A DNA stretch of 64,000 bases from Microbacterium sp. 67-17 (GCF_001898325.1 NZ_MKTR01000016.1:62001-126000), one strand, 5' to 3'; counted from the stretch's first letter, positions 16,328 through 26,157 are shown. Program-made: numbers and translations. The notes: generated by a model from the letters alone, not told the origin.

Positions 16328-17770
16328 CTAGTAGACCGTCGTCGGGGTGTCTTCGAGGGCAGGCGGTTCGGCGTCCGTGCTGCCGGGCTCAGGAAGCGGG
16401 TCTGGTCCCTTGTGCACCGTCTTCAGGATGAGACCGAACTCGACCACCGCAAGCGAGGCGTAGATCGCGGTGAAGGCGACGAGCGAGATCAGCACCGACC
16501 ACCCGGGAACGCTCGGGGACACACCGTCCTCGGTCAGCATGAGGCTGAACACGATCCAGGGCTGACGGCCCATCTCGGTGAAGACCCAGCCGACGAGCGA
16601 GGCCACCAGTGCCAGCGGCGCGGTCCAGATCGCGACGCTCCAGGCCCACCGGGGCACCTCGCGCTTCGCGTTCTTGCGGGTCAGCCACAGGCCCACAATC
16701 GCGATGAAGGTCGCGAGGAAGCCGAGGCCCATCATCCAGCGGAACGCCCAGTAGGTGATCCACAGCACCGGGTTGAACACGCCGTCAACCTGCGCGGCAA
16801 GATCCGGCCATTGCGCGGCGTACTGCGCGTTCAGGTCGTTGATGCCTTCGACGCAGCCGTCGAGCGTGTGCGTGGACAGCAGCGAGAGCAGGTACGGCAC
16901 GCGGATCGACCAGATCTCGCCCGTGCCGTCCGGGGTGCCGATCGAGAAGATCGAGAAGGATGCATCGGCCCCGCAGGCGGTGTTGAACAGCGCCTCGGCT
17001 GCGGCCATCTTCATCGGCTGGGTGGAAACCATCACGAGGCCCAGCTGGTCGCCGGCCAGGAAGGTGCCGGCGAAAGCGACGATCATGCCCCACAGGCCGA
17101 ACTTCAGGGCGGGGCGCATCATCTCGATGTTGCGCTTGCGTGCCATGTGCCAGGCTGCTGCGGCGATCACGACGCCCGACGAGAACATGAACGCGGCGAA
17201 GATCGTATGTGGGAAGGCTGCCAGGGCGATCGGGTTGAACACGACCTCGAGGAAGTTGTTCATCTCCGCGCGGCTGCCGTCGGCCGCCATCTGGTAGCCG
17301 ACCGGGTTCTGCATGAAGGCGTTGGCCGCGATGATGATGTAGGCCGAGAGCATCGCGCCGATCGAGGCGATCCAAATGGATGCCAGGTGCAGCCCCTTCG
17401 GGAGTTTGTCCCATCCGAAGATCCACAGGCCGATGAAGGTTGCCTCGAAGAAGAACGCCATGAGGCCTTCGAAGGCAAGCGGGGCGCCGAAGACGTCACC
17501 GACGAATCGTGAGTAGGACGACCAGTTCATGCCGAACTGGAACTCCTGCACGATGCCGGTCACGACGCCCATCGCGAAGTTGATCAGGAAGATCTTTCCG
17601 AAGAACCGGGTCAGGTGCAGCCACTTCACGTCGCCGGTGCGGTACCAGACGGTTTGGAAGATCGCGACGGTGACCGACATGCCGAGGGTCAGTGGCACGA
17701 ACAGGAAGTGGTACAGCGTCGTGAGGCCGAACTGCCATCGGGCTAGCAGCAGCGGATCGAGCAGATCCAT
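16328..17770 (-). CDS. cydA: Cytochrome bd ubiquinol/menaquinol oxidase subunit I
   Basis: A 480-residue heme-bearing subunit. The N-terminal RWQFGLTTLYHFLFVPLTLG carries the conserved His (residue 21 from this start) of the b595 site. NPVGYQM and GWVFTEMGRQPW are family signatures. The quinol-binding Q loop is of the short type. ATG 17770 is chosen because a GGGGGG ribosome site lies 8 nt upstream; ATG 17776 is too close to it. A 161-bp leader with a hairpin separates it from the upstream HTH regulator. Confidence 0.95.
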   Translation of the reverse strand: MDLLDPLLLARWQFGLTTLYHFLFVPLTLGMSVTVAIFQTVWYRTGDVKWLHLTRFFGKIFLINFAMGVVTGIVQEFQFGMNWSSYSRFVGDVFGAPLAFEGLMAFFFEATFIGLWIFGWDKLPKGLHLASIWIASIGAMLSAYIIIAANAFMQNPVGYQMAADGSRAEMNNFLEVVFNPIALAAFPHTIFAAFMFSSGVVIAAAAWHMARKRNIEMMRPALKFGLWGMIVAFAGTFLAGDQLGLVMVSTQPMKMAAAEALFNTACGADASFSIFSIGTPDGTGEIWSIRVPYLLSLLSTHTLDGCVEGINDLNAQYAAQWPDLAAQVDGVFNPVLWITYWAFRWMMGLGFLATFIAIVGLWLTRKNAKREVPRWAWSVAIWTAPLALVASLVGWVFTEMGRQPWIVFSLMLTEDGVSPSVPGWSVLISLVAFTAIYASLAVVEFGLILKTVHKGPDPLPEPGSTDAEPPALEDTPTTVY

Positions 17771-17817
17771 GATCATTTCCCCCCAGATCGAGGTTGGGTA
17801 CTGGTGGTCACGCTACT

Positions 17818-17836
17818 CCCGGCTCCATCAGCCGGG
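17818..17836 (-). promoter_or_regulatory. Stem-loop in the cydA leader
   Basis: CCCGGCT and AGCCGGG form a perfect 7-bp stem with a 5-nt loop about 50 nt upstream of cydA. No U-tract follows. It may be a weak terminator of the regulator transcript or a leader structure. Confidence 0.4.
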
Positions 17837-17931
17837 GTGAAAGTTGGGGCCGTGAATAAAGCCCCCTTGCTGGTGTCTGACCACATCACGCTACCTCCAT
17901 GGCGGCGATGCGGACGAGGACCTTGGTCCGC

Positions 17932-18576
17932 TCAGCTCGCGACGAGCTCCGCGTGGCGCGAGGACCGCGCGGCGAGAAGCTTCACGACGCACCGCTCCGG
18001 GTGCACAGACGCCGTCATGCAATCAACCCGCAGCGGCCCCCCTGCCTGGGAAAGCACACTGTCCATCAAGCCGAGGTGCACAGCGCAGAGCGTCTCGCGA
18101 TCGCGCGCGCTGGCCGAGGCATGGGGGCAGGGGGAGAGGTCGACGGTGAGTGCCGACTCGTCGACGATCGGCTCGAAACCGGCATCCCCGAGATCTTCCA
18201 CCAACGCGTCGAGCTGATGGACGGCATCCGTCGGTAGGTCATCGACATCGGTCCACGGCATGACCCGACGCATGAGGTCGCCCCGTTGCGCGGCAGCCCG
18301 GGCCTTGTGGCGTGCAACGGCGCTGGTTGAGTCTCGGTCCTGTCCGGTAGCCGCCGAATACAGCACGCGGGGGCGGCCGCGCGTCGTGCGGTGCTCGGTC
18401 TCGGCTACCACGTAGCCGCCGTCGACGAGCCGCTGAAGGTGCTCGCGCACGGTGTTCGCGTGCAGGCCCGTTGCCTCGCAGAGTTCGGTCACGGTCCGTT
18501 CGGGTCGCTCCTGCAGCAGAAACAGGATGCGGACGCGGGAGAAGCTTGAGATCGCACTGTAGGTCACGCGGGTCAT
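17932..18576 (-). CDS. Winged-HTH regulator with C-terminal cysteines (SufR-like), probable cyd regulator
   Basis: 214 residues. Residues ~10-65 are an ArsR/SufR-type winged helix (TELCEATGLHANTVREHLQRLVDGGYVV). The C-terminal half has four cysteines in SPCPHA, ETLCAVH, RVDCMT and HPERCVV, with intervals of 13, 21 and 9 residues, resembling the Fe-S-binding part of SufR-like repressors. It is on the same strand directly upstream of cydA, so a redox or iron-sulfur control of cytochrome bd is plausible. The ligand and direction of regulation are not known. Confidence 0.78.
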   Translation of the reverse strand: MTRVTYSAISSFSRVRILFLLQERPERTVTELCEATGLHANTVREHLQRLVDGGYVVAETEHRTTRGRPRVLYSAATGQDRDSTSAVARHKARAAAQRGDLMRRVMPWTDVDDLPTDAVHQLDALVEDLGDAGFEPIVDESALTVDLSPCPHASASARDRETLCAVHLGLMDSVLSQAGGPLRVDCMTASVHPERCVVKLLAARSSRHAELVAS

Positions 18577-18582
18577 AGCAGG

Positions 18583-18588
18583 ATTATG
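18583..18588 (-). promoter_or_regulatory. -10 element of leaderless promoter (cysteine regulator)
   Basis: CATAAT on the minus strand ends 6 nt before the ATG at 18576. A short inverted repeat, CGGGA..TCCCG (18613-18628), lies in the 89-bp divergent region. Confidence 0.5.
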
Positions 18589-18653
18589 GGTCGCCGATCG
18601 GGCTGCCCAACCGGGAATAAGGTCCCGTGCGTGGGGGACGCGTGGATGTTTGC

Positions 18654-18659
18654 GACAAT
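18654..18659 (+). promoter_or_regulatory. -10 element of leaderless promoter (membrane protein)
   Basis: GACAAT ends 6 nt before the ATG at 18666, which fixes this ATG over the upstream in-frame one at 18627. Confidence 0.45.
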
Positions 18660-18665
18660 GGACGC

Positions 18666-19274
18666 ATGTCCCGATCGCGAGCGACGCGCGTCATCCGCGC
18701 TTCAGTCGCCGCGTCGATCGCGACCTTCGTCGCGCTGTTCTCGCACGTCGCGGCGGGCGGGACGATGCCCCACTGGCTCGGCATCGCCGTGCCGTGGGTG
18801 CTTTCGCTCGCCGTGTGCACCGTGTTCGTGGGCCGCACTCTCTCGCTGCCGCGGCTGAGTGTCGCGGTCGTGCTCAGCCAGCTGCTGTTCCACGTGCTCT
18901 TCGTCCTCGGTGCTGACAGTGGAGCCGCGACGGATGGGGCCGCCACCGGTCACGTTCATGGCGTCCCCACCCTCGACCTTTCGGCGGCGTCACCTGTCGT
19001 CATCGCCGACGTGTCGATGTGGCTTGCTCACCTGGCTGCCGCCGTGCTCACGGTCGCCGCCTTGTACCGCGGCGAGCGACTCGTCATCCGTCTTGGCGTC
19101 TTGGCCCGTGAGCTGCTCGCGTGGCTCCGCCGACGCATCCTCTCGGGCGACATCCTGCTTCCTGTTGTCGCCGAGAAGCCGGGGCTCGTCCGCCTTCCTG
19201 CGGAGCCCCTGCGTTCGGCGCGCGTTGTCTCGCTCGTGCGGCGACGCGGTCCGCCTCTGTCCTTCGTGGTCTGA
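18666..19274 (+). CDS. Conserved membrane protein of the copper cluster, function unknown
   Basis: 202 residues with about four hydrophobic helices (residues ~8-35, 38-55, 60-80, 115-145). A short His-containing loop, ATGHVHGVP, lies on one side and a basic tail follows. It is not recognised as a characterised family. Position 79 bp ahead of copC, on the same strand as three copper or heme proteins, suggests a membrane role in copper handling, in the place where CopD is often found. That is inference. Confidence 0.7.
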   Translation: MSRSRATRVIRASVAASIATFVALFSHVAAGGTMPHWLGIAVPWVLSLAVCTVFVGRTLSLPRLSVAVVLSQLLFHVLFVLGADSGAATDGAATGHVHGVPTLDLSAASPVVIADVSMWLAHLAAAVLTVAALYRGERLVIRLGVLARELLAWLRRRILSGDILLPVVAEKPGLVRLPAEPLRSARVVSLVRRRGPPLSFVV

Positions 19275-19353
19275 CTCTCTGTTTCGACTCCTGCGGCTGC
19301 CAGCTCGGCGCCGGGGGAGGCGTATCGACGTTCACTCACGAAAGGCGTTTCTT

Positions 19354-20010
19354 ATGTCGTTGTCTCTTCGCGCGCGCGCCGGGGCCGTTGCGGCTTCGGT
19401 CGTGGCAGCCACCGTCGCGCTGTCTCTCGTTGCCGCGCCCGCCTGGGCGCACGACGAACTCGTCGCGAGTTCTCCTCAGCAGAACGAGCAGCTCACGGTC
19501 GCCCCGACCAGCGTGGAACTGACGTTCTCCGCCGAGATCATGCAGATGGGAGCAGCCGTGATCGTCGCGGATGCTCAGGAGAACGACTGGGTCGCCGGCG
19601 ACATCCAGATCGACTTCGACACCCTGACGGTGCCCCTGGACGAGGGGATGCCGAACGGGGCATATGAAGTGCGCTGGCGGGTCGTCTCGTCGGACGGGCA
19701 TCCGATTTCCGGTCTCATTCCCTTCACTGTGGATGACCCGGCGGCGGCCTCCCCGGCGCCGACGGCTACGCCGACCCCCGTGAGTTCACCCACGCCGACA
19801 GCAGATCAGGCCACCGGTGGTCCTTCCGATGACGCGACCACCGCGCCGCTGGACTCCGCGGCAGAGGACGGCGGCATTCCGCGCGTCGTCCTGATCGGCG
19901 CGATCGGGGCGGCATCCGCGCTCGCCCTGTTCGGGCTGGTTCTCTTCTTCCTTCGCGGCCGCGCCAGGCGCGCCCGCCGGGGCTCCGATGAGGAGCCCCC
20001 GAAGCCCTGA
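19354..20010 (+). CDS. CopC-domain copper-binding exported protein
   Basis: 218 residues: Sec signal peptide ending in APAWAHDELVASSP, so the mature protein begins with the His that CopC proteins use as a copper ligand. The CopC beta-sandwich spans residues ~35-130 (YEVRWRVVSSDGHPISG is the second family signature, with its DGH copper site). A Pro/Thr-rich linker and one C-terminal membrane anchor with an Arg-rich tail follow. ATG 19354 is chosen because it places the signal peptide at the N-terminus. The next gene is the PCuAC chaperone, 11 nt downstream. Confidence 0.9.
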   Translation: MSLSLRARAGAVAASVVAATVALSLVAAPAWAHDELVASSPQQNEQLTVAPTSVELTFSAEIMQMGAAVIVADAQENDWVAGDIQIDFDTLTVPLDEGMPNGAYEVRWRVVSSDGHPISGLIPFTVDDPAAASPAPTATPTPVSSPTPTADQATGGPSDDATTAPLDSAAEDGGIPRVVLIGAIGAASALALFGLVLFFLRGRARRARRGSDEEPPKP

Positions 20011-20021
20011 AAGGGAAACCT

Positions 20022-20576
20022 GTGAACACCCGTATTTCCACTCGATTCGGCATCCTTCTGGTCGCAGCAGCACTAGGACTCGCCGGCTGCGCTTCCGGCA
20101 GCACCAGCACCCCGGCTACGACCGAGGCCGACTCCGTCACCATCACGAATGCCTGGGTCAAGGCTGCCGACAGCGGCATGTCGGCGGCCTTCGGAGTCCT
20201 TGAGAACTCCGGCGAAACCGACGCCACGATCGTCTCGGTCAGCTCCGACGCGTCCTCGATGATGGAGCTGCACGAGGTCGTCGATGACGGCAGCGGCAGC
20301 ATGGTCATGCAAGAAAAGGACGGCGGCTTCGTCGTTCCTGCCGGCGGCAGCCTGACACTCGAGCCCGGCGGTTACCACTTCATGCTCATGGACCTCACTG
20401 CTCCGCTCGTGGCGGGCGAGGAAGCGACATTCACCGTCACGTTCGAAGACGGCTCGACGATGGAGTTCGTCGCGCCCGTGAAGGACTTCACCGGCGCCAA
20501 CGAGAACTACAACGGCGGCGACATGGACATGGGAGACGACCACTCCGGCATGGACATGGGCGGCGACGACCAGTAA
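20022..20576 (+). CDS. PCuAC-type copper chaperone lipoprotein
   Basis: 184 residues with lipobox LAGC (Cys23) and a PCuAC (DUF461) domain at ~38-155. The Met/His copper-site pattern is visible around SSMMELHEV, SMVMQEK and YHFMLM. An added C-terminal tail contains two MDMG units plus DDH (GGDMDMGDDHSGMDMGGDDQ), which could be an extra metal-binding strand. It presumably delivers copper outside the membrane. The stop overlaps the DyP start (TAATG). Confidence 0.9.
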   Translation: MNTRISTRFGILLVAAALGLAGCASGSTSTPATTEADSVTITNAWVKAADSGMSAAFGVLENSGETDATIVSVSSDASSMMELHEVVDDGSGSMVMQEKDGGFVVPAGGSLTLEPGGYHFMLMDLTAPLVAGEEATFTVTFEDGSTMEFVAPVKDFTGANENYNGGDMDMGDDHSGMDMGGDDQ

Positions 20577-21802
20577 TGACCACTGATCGGAATCGCTCCG
20601 ATCGCACCGGGTCGACCCGGCGACAGTTCCTCGTAGGAGGAGCTGTCGCCGGCGTCGGCGCGGCGGCTGCGATCGGCATCGACCTTGCCCTGACGTCAGG
20701 CATGGATGCTGCGCCTGCGGCATCCGGGTCCACACCGCAGGATGGAGCGGACATCGTTCCGTTCTACGGTGCGCACCAGGCGGGGATCGACACCGCTGCC
20801 CAGACCTATGGCACCTTCGTGGCGCTCGACCTGCTGCCCGAAGTCCAGCGCGATGCACAGCGCCGGATGATGAAGGTGCTCACCGACGACGCCGCGCGCC
20901 TGACCCGGGGCGAGCCGGCTCTTGCCGACTCGGAGCCCGAGCTGGCGATCGCGCGGGCCCGGCTGACTGTCACGTTCGGGTTCGGCCCCGAGTTCGTCGC
21001 TCGGGCGGGAGGCTCCGGGCCGTCGTGGCTGAAGCCCCTCCCCGCCTTCTCGATCGACAGGCTCGAGCCGGCCTACACGGGCGGAGACCTGCTCATCCAG
21101 GTCGCTGCCGATGATCCGCTCGTCGTTGCCCACGCGACGCGGATGCTGCTGAAGGACTCGCGCTCGTTCACCACCGTGCGGTGGGTGCAGCAGGGCTTCC
21201 GGCGCTCGGCCGGTGCCTACCCCGAACGCAGCATGCGGAATCTCTTCGGGCAGGTGGACGGCACCGTCAACCCCGAGGCGGGGACGGCGGACTTCGACGA
21301 AGTCGTCTGGAGCTCGGACGGATGGCTGGCAGGCGGCACCGGGATGGTCGTTCGCCGCATCCGGATGACGCTCGACACGTGGGACAAGCTCGATCGGTCG
21401 GGACGAGAACAGTCCGTCGGTCGCACCCTCGACACCGGGGCGCCGCTGACCGGGACTGCCGAAACCGACGATCCGGACTTCGAGGCACGCAACGCGCTCG
21501 GCTTCCCCGTGATCCCGGAGTTCTCGCACATGCGGCGCGCTCGCAGCGACAATCCTCGGGAACGCATCCTGCGCCGTCCGTACAACTACGACGATGCTCC
21601 GACAGGGGGTGCGCTCTCGGACTCGGGCCTGATCTTCGCGTCGTTCCAGGCCGACATCGACGCGCAGTTCGTGCCGATGCAGCAGCGCCTCGCGGATCTG
21701 GACCTGCTCAACGAGTGGACCATTCCGATCGGTTCGGCGGTCTTCGCCGTTCCGCCCGGATGTGCCGAGGGCGGCTTCGTCGGAGAGACGCTCCTGTCGT
21801 AG
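20576..21802 (+). CDS. Tat-exported DyP-type heme peroxidase
   Basis: 408 residues with a twin-arginine signal (STRRQFLVGG, Arg15-16). The DyP motif GXXDG appears as FGQVDGTVNP, with the proximal heme His likely in IPEFSHMRRAR and a distal-type Arg in RILRRPYNYDD. The closest family members are extracellular DyPs of the EfeB/DtpA kind. Coupling with CopC and PCuAC recalls the Streptomyces copper-trafficking locus that includes DtpA, but no GlxA-like or Sco gene is nearby. Confidence 0.9.
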   Translation: MTTDRNRSDRTGSTRRQFLVGGAVAGVGAAAAIGIDLALTSGMDAAPAASGSTPQDGADIVPFYGAHQAGIDTAAQTYGTFVALDLLPEVQRDAQRRMMKVLTDDAARLTRGEPALADSEPELAIARARLTVTFGFGPEFVARAGGSGPSWLKPLPAFSIDRLEPAYTGGDLLIQVAADDPLVVAHATRMLLKDSRSFTTVRWVQQGFRRSAGAYPERSMRNLFGQVDGTVNPEAGTADFDEVVWSSDGWLAGGTGMVVRRIRMTLDTWDKLDRSGREQSVGRTLDTGAPLTGTAETDDPDFEARNALGFPVIPEFSHMRRARSDNPRERILRRPYNYDDAPTGGALSDSGLIFASFQADIDAQFVPMQQRLADLDLLNEWTIPIGSAVFAVPPGCAEGGFVGETLLS

Positions 21803-21873
21803 CTGCTCTCCCGCTACAGTGATGCCGACGGGACGGATGCCGCGCTGGGCGGTCGCCCCGCTGGGAGGGAAAC

Positions 21874-22224
21874 ATGGCGGGTAGGCGACCTTTCGGAGTC
21901 ACCCTGGTGGCGATCATCGCCTGGATCACGGGTGCGCTGCAGATCATCGCCGGAGTGCTGCTGATGATCGGCGGGGAGATCACGCTCGGTATCGTCGCCA
22001 TGCTCATCGGCTTCATCACGATTCTCGTGAGCCTGGGTCTGTTTGGCGGGAGCAACGGCGCCCGCATCCTCACCGCCGTCGTGTTCGTGCTGAACATCGC
22101 AGGCTCGGTGTATCTCATGGTTACCGAGCCTGCCCAGCTCTGGTCGGCTGTGGGGTCGGCGGTGCTGCCGCTGATCGGCCTACTGCTGCTGTTCACATCC
22201 CGCGCCAACAGCTTCTTCCGCTAG
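21874..22224 (+). CDS. Small four-helix membrane protein, function unknown
   Basis: 116 residues, almost entirely hydrophobic, with four predicted membrane helices (FGVTLVAIIAWITGALQII onwards). ATG 21874 has a strong GGGAGGG ribosome site. A TACAGT -10-like element sits at 21815-21820. It ends 7 nt before the DUF389 gene, so the two are probably co-transcribed. No enzymatic motif is seen. Confidence 0.75.
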   Translation: MAGRRPFGVTLVAIIAWITGALQIIAGVLLMIGGEITLGIVAMLIGFITILVSLGLFGGSNGARILTAVVFVLNIAGSVYLMVTEPAQLWSAVGSAVLPLIGLLLLFTSRANSFFR

Positions 22225-22231
22225 AGGTACC

Positions 22232-23227
22232 GTGTCCCGGATCGCCGAGGCGCTCATTCCGCCGTCGCAACGTTTGTCGGCCGATGAACTGCACGAAACG
22301 CTGAACCTCGGCGCGGGGGAGGTCGGGCGCAAGCGCTCCGCCTTCCTCATCATGCTCGTGCTCTCGGCGATCATCGCCGCGGCAGGAGTGCTGGGCGACT
22401 CGACGGCTACGGTCATCGGCGCCATGATCATCGCGCCGCTTGCCACTCCGATCCTCGGCATCGCGCTCGGGATCGTCGTCGGGCAGCTGCGTCTCGTTGT
22501 CAGCTCGCTTCTCTGGGTACTGCTCGGGGTGGTCCTCGTGATCACGATCGGTGCGATGTTCGCCGTGTTCGTCGCCGATCCGTCGGAACTGCAGAGCAAC
22601 TCCCAGATCACCGGACGCACCTCCCCGGGACTCCTCGACCTCGCGGCAGCGCTCGCGACCGGAACCGCCGGCGCTTTCGCGATGTCGCGCCGCGACCTCA
22701 GCACCGTGCTGCCCGGGGTCGCCATCGCGATCTCACTCGTCCCGCCGCTCGGTGTCGTCGGCGTGTGCGCGGGGGTCGGGGAGTGGGATGCCGCGATCGG
22801 CGCCCTGTGGCTCTTCCTCTCCAACGTTGTGGCGCTGATCATCGCGGGAAGCGTCGTCTTCACCCTCGCCGGGTACGCCCGCGAGCCTAGTTCGCTGCCG
22901 ACCGCTCGGCGGAGGCGCGCCTATGTCATCGTCGGGATCGCCGCCGTCGTCGTTGTGATCCCGCTGGCGCTGAACACCGTCGCGTCGTTGTTGCTCACGT
23001 CGTGGGGCCTCACGATTCGCAATGCCTCCCAGGAGTGGATCAGCGCCGATCCCACGGCATCCATCTCGGATGTCCATTGGGTCGGGCTGAACGCAACGAT
23101 CGATGTGGTCACGGATGACGGTGAGATCCCAGCCACTGACGACCTCGCTGCGGCGCTGGATGGGCTCCCGGAGTTCATCGGCGTATCGGTTCGCGTGCAG
23201 ACCGAAGCCGAATACTCGATTCGCTGA
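22232..23227 (+). CDS. DUF389-family membrane protein
   Basis: 331 residues. The N-terminal DUF389 core with repeated helices shows SAIIAAAGVLGDSTATVIGAMIIAPLATPILG and PGVAIAISLVPPLGVVG, the family signatures. Six or so membrane helices are followed by a soluble C-terminal part (~245-331). The physiological role of the family is not established. GTG start with AGAGG upstream. Confidence 0.85.
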   Translation: MSRIAEALIPPSQRLSADELHETLNLGAGEVGRKRSAFLIMLVLSAIIAAAGVLGDSTATVIGAMIIAPLATPILGIALGIVVGQLRLVVSSLLWVLLGVVLVITIGAMFAVFVADPSELQSNSQITGRTSPGLLDLAAALATGTAGAFAMSRRDLSTVLPGVAIAISLVPPLGVVGVCAGVGEWDAAIGALWLFLSNVVALIIAGSVVFTLAGYAREPSSLPTARRRRAYVIVGIAAVVVVIPLALNTVASLLLTSWGLTIRNASQEWISADPTASISDVHWVGLNATIDVVTDDGEIPATDDLAAALDGLPEFIGVSVRVQTEAEYSIR

Positions 23228-23249
23228 CGATCCACATCAGCGGGCTCTC

Positions 23250-23255
23250 TAGACT
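23250..23255 (+). promoter_or_regulatory. Probable -10 element of gnd
   Basis: TAGACT; the transcript would start near 23262, giving a leader of about 55 nt with an AAGGAA ribosome site before the ATG at 23317. Confidence 0.4.
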
Positions 23256-23316
23256 GCGAATGAGCTTCCGGATCGGGTAGCCGCGCCAGTCGACATCGAC
23301 AACGTAAGGAACCGCA

Positions 23317-24375
<1,059 letters not shown>

Positions 24376-24400
24376 CCTTCACGGCTGCGCGGCCTGTGCT

Positions 24401-24406
24401 TAGGCT
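24401..24406 (+). promoter_or_regulatory. -10 element of leaderless promoter (PLDc_N gene)
   Basis: TAGGCT ends 6 nt before the ATG at 24413. Confidence 0.5.
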
Positions 24407-24412
24407 GTCGGC

Positions 24413-24778
24413 ATGCCAGTGCTGTTCTCGGTCCTCGTCATCGCGCTGAGCATCGGTGCGCTCATCGACGCGATCGTCATCTCCGAGGACCGCGTGCGCT
24501 ACCTCCCCAAGGTCGCGTGGGTGATCCTGATCGTGCTCGTCCCGTTGGTGGGGAGCATCTTCTGGTTTGCCCTCGGACGGGAGTATCGGCGTGCGCCGGC
24601 TCCGTGGCGCGAGTACACGGACAAAGGGGCTCTGCCGGGGAGCGCCCCGGCGCGGCCCCGCGACACGCGCAGCACCGAGCAGCAGTTAGCCGATCTGGAC
24701 ATGGAGATCGAAGAGTGGCGCCTGCGGGCTGAGATCGAAAAGCGCAAGCGAGATCAGGGCGAAGGCTCAGTCGGCTGA
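24413..24778 (+). CDS. PLDc_N-domain small membrane protein
   Basis: 121 residues: two membrane helices with the PLDc_N pattern (IDAIVISEDRVRYLPKVAWVILIVLVPLVGSIFWFALGREYR), then a polar linker and a charged, probably coiled tail (STEQQLADLDMEIEEWRLRAEIEKRK). Such proteins are widespread in actinobacteria and have no settled function. The 3' end overlaps the convergent histidine kinase gene by 25 bp. Confidence 0.8.
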   Translation: MPVLFSVLVIALSIGALIDAIVISEDRVRYLPKVAWVILIVLVPLVGSIFWFALGREYRRAPAPWREYTDKGALPGSAPARPRDTRSTEQQLADLDMEIEEWRLRAEIEKRKRDQGEGSVG

Positions 24779-26157
24779 ACGTCGAGCGCCGGAAGGCTCG
24801 CTTCGAACGTCGTGCCCTGGCCCGGCGCGCTCGTCACGCGCAGGATGCCGCCGTGCGCGCTCACCAGGGCATGGGCGATAGCAAGCCCAAGCCCCGAGCC
24901 CGCAGAGTGGCGGGAGGTATCGCCCCGCCAGAACCGCTCGAACACATGCGGTAGTTGTTCGGCAGGGATGCCTGGTCCGGTGTCGTGCACGCGCAGGATG
25001 ACGCGGTCGGCGTTCATCTGTGTGCTGACGGCGACATCGGCATCCGGGGGAGTGTGCTGCAACGCATTACCCACGAGGTTGCGAGCGACCTGGGTGAGGC
25101 GAGGCTCGTCGCCGAGGACCCACGCGGGGCCCTCGGTGTAGACGACGAGACGGCGCTCGGGATGCAGCACGCGGGCGTCCGAGACCACCTCGGCGGCCAC
25201 GGCTGCGAGGTCAACCGGTGTGTTCTCGAGCGGACGTCCGGAGTCGGTCCGCGCGAGCAGAGACAGCTCGTCGGTGAGGAGCCTCATGCGCCCCAGCTGT
25301 CGTTCGACCCGTGCCATGGCTTCCGCGAGGGCGTCGGGGTCGGTCAGGCCACCGCGGAGGTACAGCTCGACCCATCCGCTCGCCGTGGTCAGCGGGGTGC
25401 GCAGCTCGTGCGAGGCATCGGCGACGAACGAGCGCATGCGATTCTCGGCATCCTCTTGCACGTCGAAGGCGAGGTTCACGGTGCTGGCCATCCGAGCGAT
25501 CGCTGGATCACCGCTGCTTTCGACCGGCAGTCGCAGCGTGCGGTCGCCCTCAGCGATGCGTTCGGCGTGCTCGGCCATGGCAGTCAGTGGGCGGAGCCCG
25601 CGACCGACGACGATCGCCGCCGCAATGATGAGGATGATGGTCGTCACCACCGCCGTCACCGAGAGCGCCGAGATCAGGAGAACGCCATTGGCCTCGCGAT
25701 CGGTTGTGCGCACGACGAGCACTGCCGAGGTCACCGGAACTTCGCTCTCGTTCTCGCTGAACGACAGCGAGAGGCCCGTCGTGTCGATCGTCTCGGCGAG
25801 GTACCGGCCGTCAATATCTGTCGGTTCGTGAGCCGCACGAGCCACGATCGCGGGAACGTCTGCTTCCGGGATGCCAGCAGCCGTCAGCACACCCTCATTG
25901 CCGAGAAGGACGATGCCGAGCGAGTCAGCCGCGATGCGCTGCACTGTCTCGCTGGAGATGACAGCGCCCCCCGTCGCGTCCAGCCCCGCGGTCATCCGCT
26001 GCGCCGTATTCTCCAGCTGGGTGAGGTCGCGCTGGCTCAACAGCGGAAAGATCGCGAACGACGCGATGACCGCGCCGCCGAGGACGACGGCCACCATCAC
26101 CACCGCGAGGGTTACCGTCAGCCGCGCCCTAATCGATCGCACGTCAGCGACCGGCAT
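24754..26157 (-). CDS. Sensor histidine kinase
   Basis: 467 residues: helix 1 (~13-40), an extracytoplasmic sensor of about 115 residues, helix 2 (~158-184), HAMP (~184-236), HisKA with SFVADASHELRTPLTTASGW (His250) and a HATPase_c domain with NLVGNALQHTP, HDTGPGIP and GSGLGLAIAHALV. All catalytic boxes are intact. It overlaps the response regulator gene by 14 nt and is the last gene of the MMPL-YhgE operon. The stimulus is probably in the envelope; the sensor sequence is not diagnostic. Confidence 0.92.
   Translation of the reverse strand: MPVADVRSIRARLTVTLAVVMVAVVLGGAVIASFAIFPLLSQRDLTQLENTAQRMTAGLDATGGAVISSETVQRIAADSLGIVLLGNEGVLTAAGIPEADVPAIVARAAHEPTDIDGRYLAETIDTTGLSLSFSENESEVPVTSAVLVVRTTDREANGVLLISALSVTAVVTTIILIIAAAIVVGRGLRPLTAMAEHAERIAEGDRTLRLPVESSGDPAIARMASTVNLAFDVQEDAENRMRSFVADASHELRTPLTTASGWVELYLRGGLTDPDALAEAMARVERQLGRMRLLTDELSLLARTDSGRPLENTPVDLAAVAAEVVSDARVLHPERRLVVYTEGPAWVLGDEPRLTQVARNLVGNALQHTPPDADVAVSTQMNADRVILRVHDTGPGIPAEQLPHVFERFWRGDTSRHSAGSGLGLAIAHALVSAHGGILRVTSAPGQGTTFEASLPALDVQPTEPSP

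Noticed and set aside
15275..17512. A 745-codon plus-strand open frame opposite cydAB
   Set aside because: Antisense of two unmistakable cytochrome bd subunits; His/Glu/Arg-rich shadow sequence and no ribosome site.
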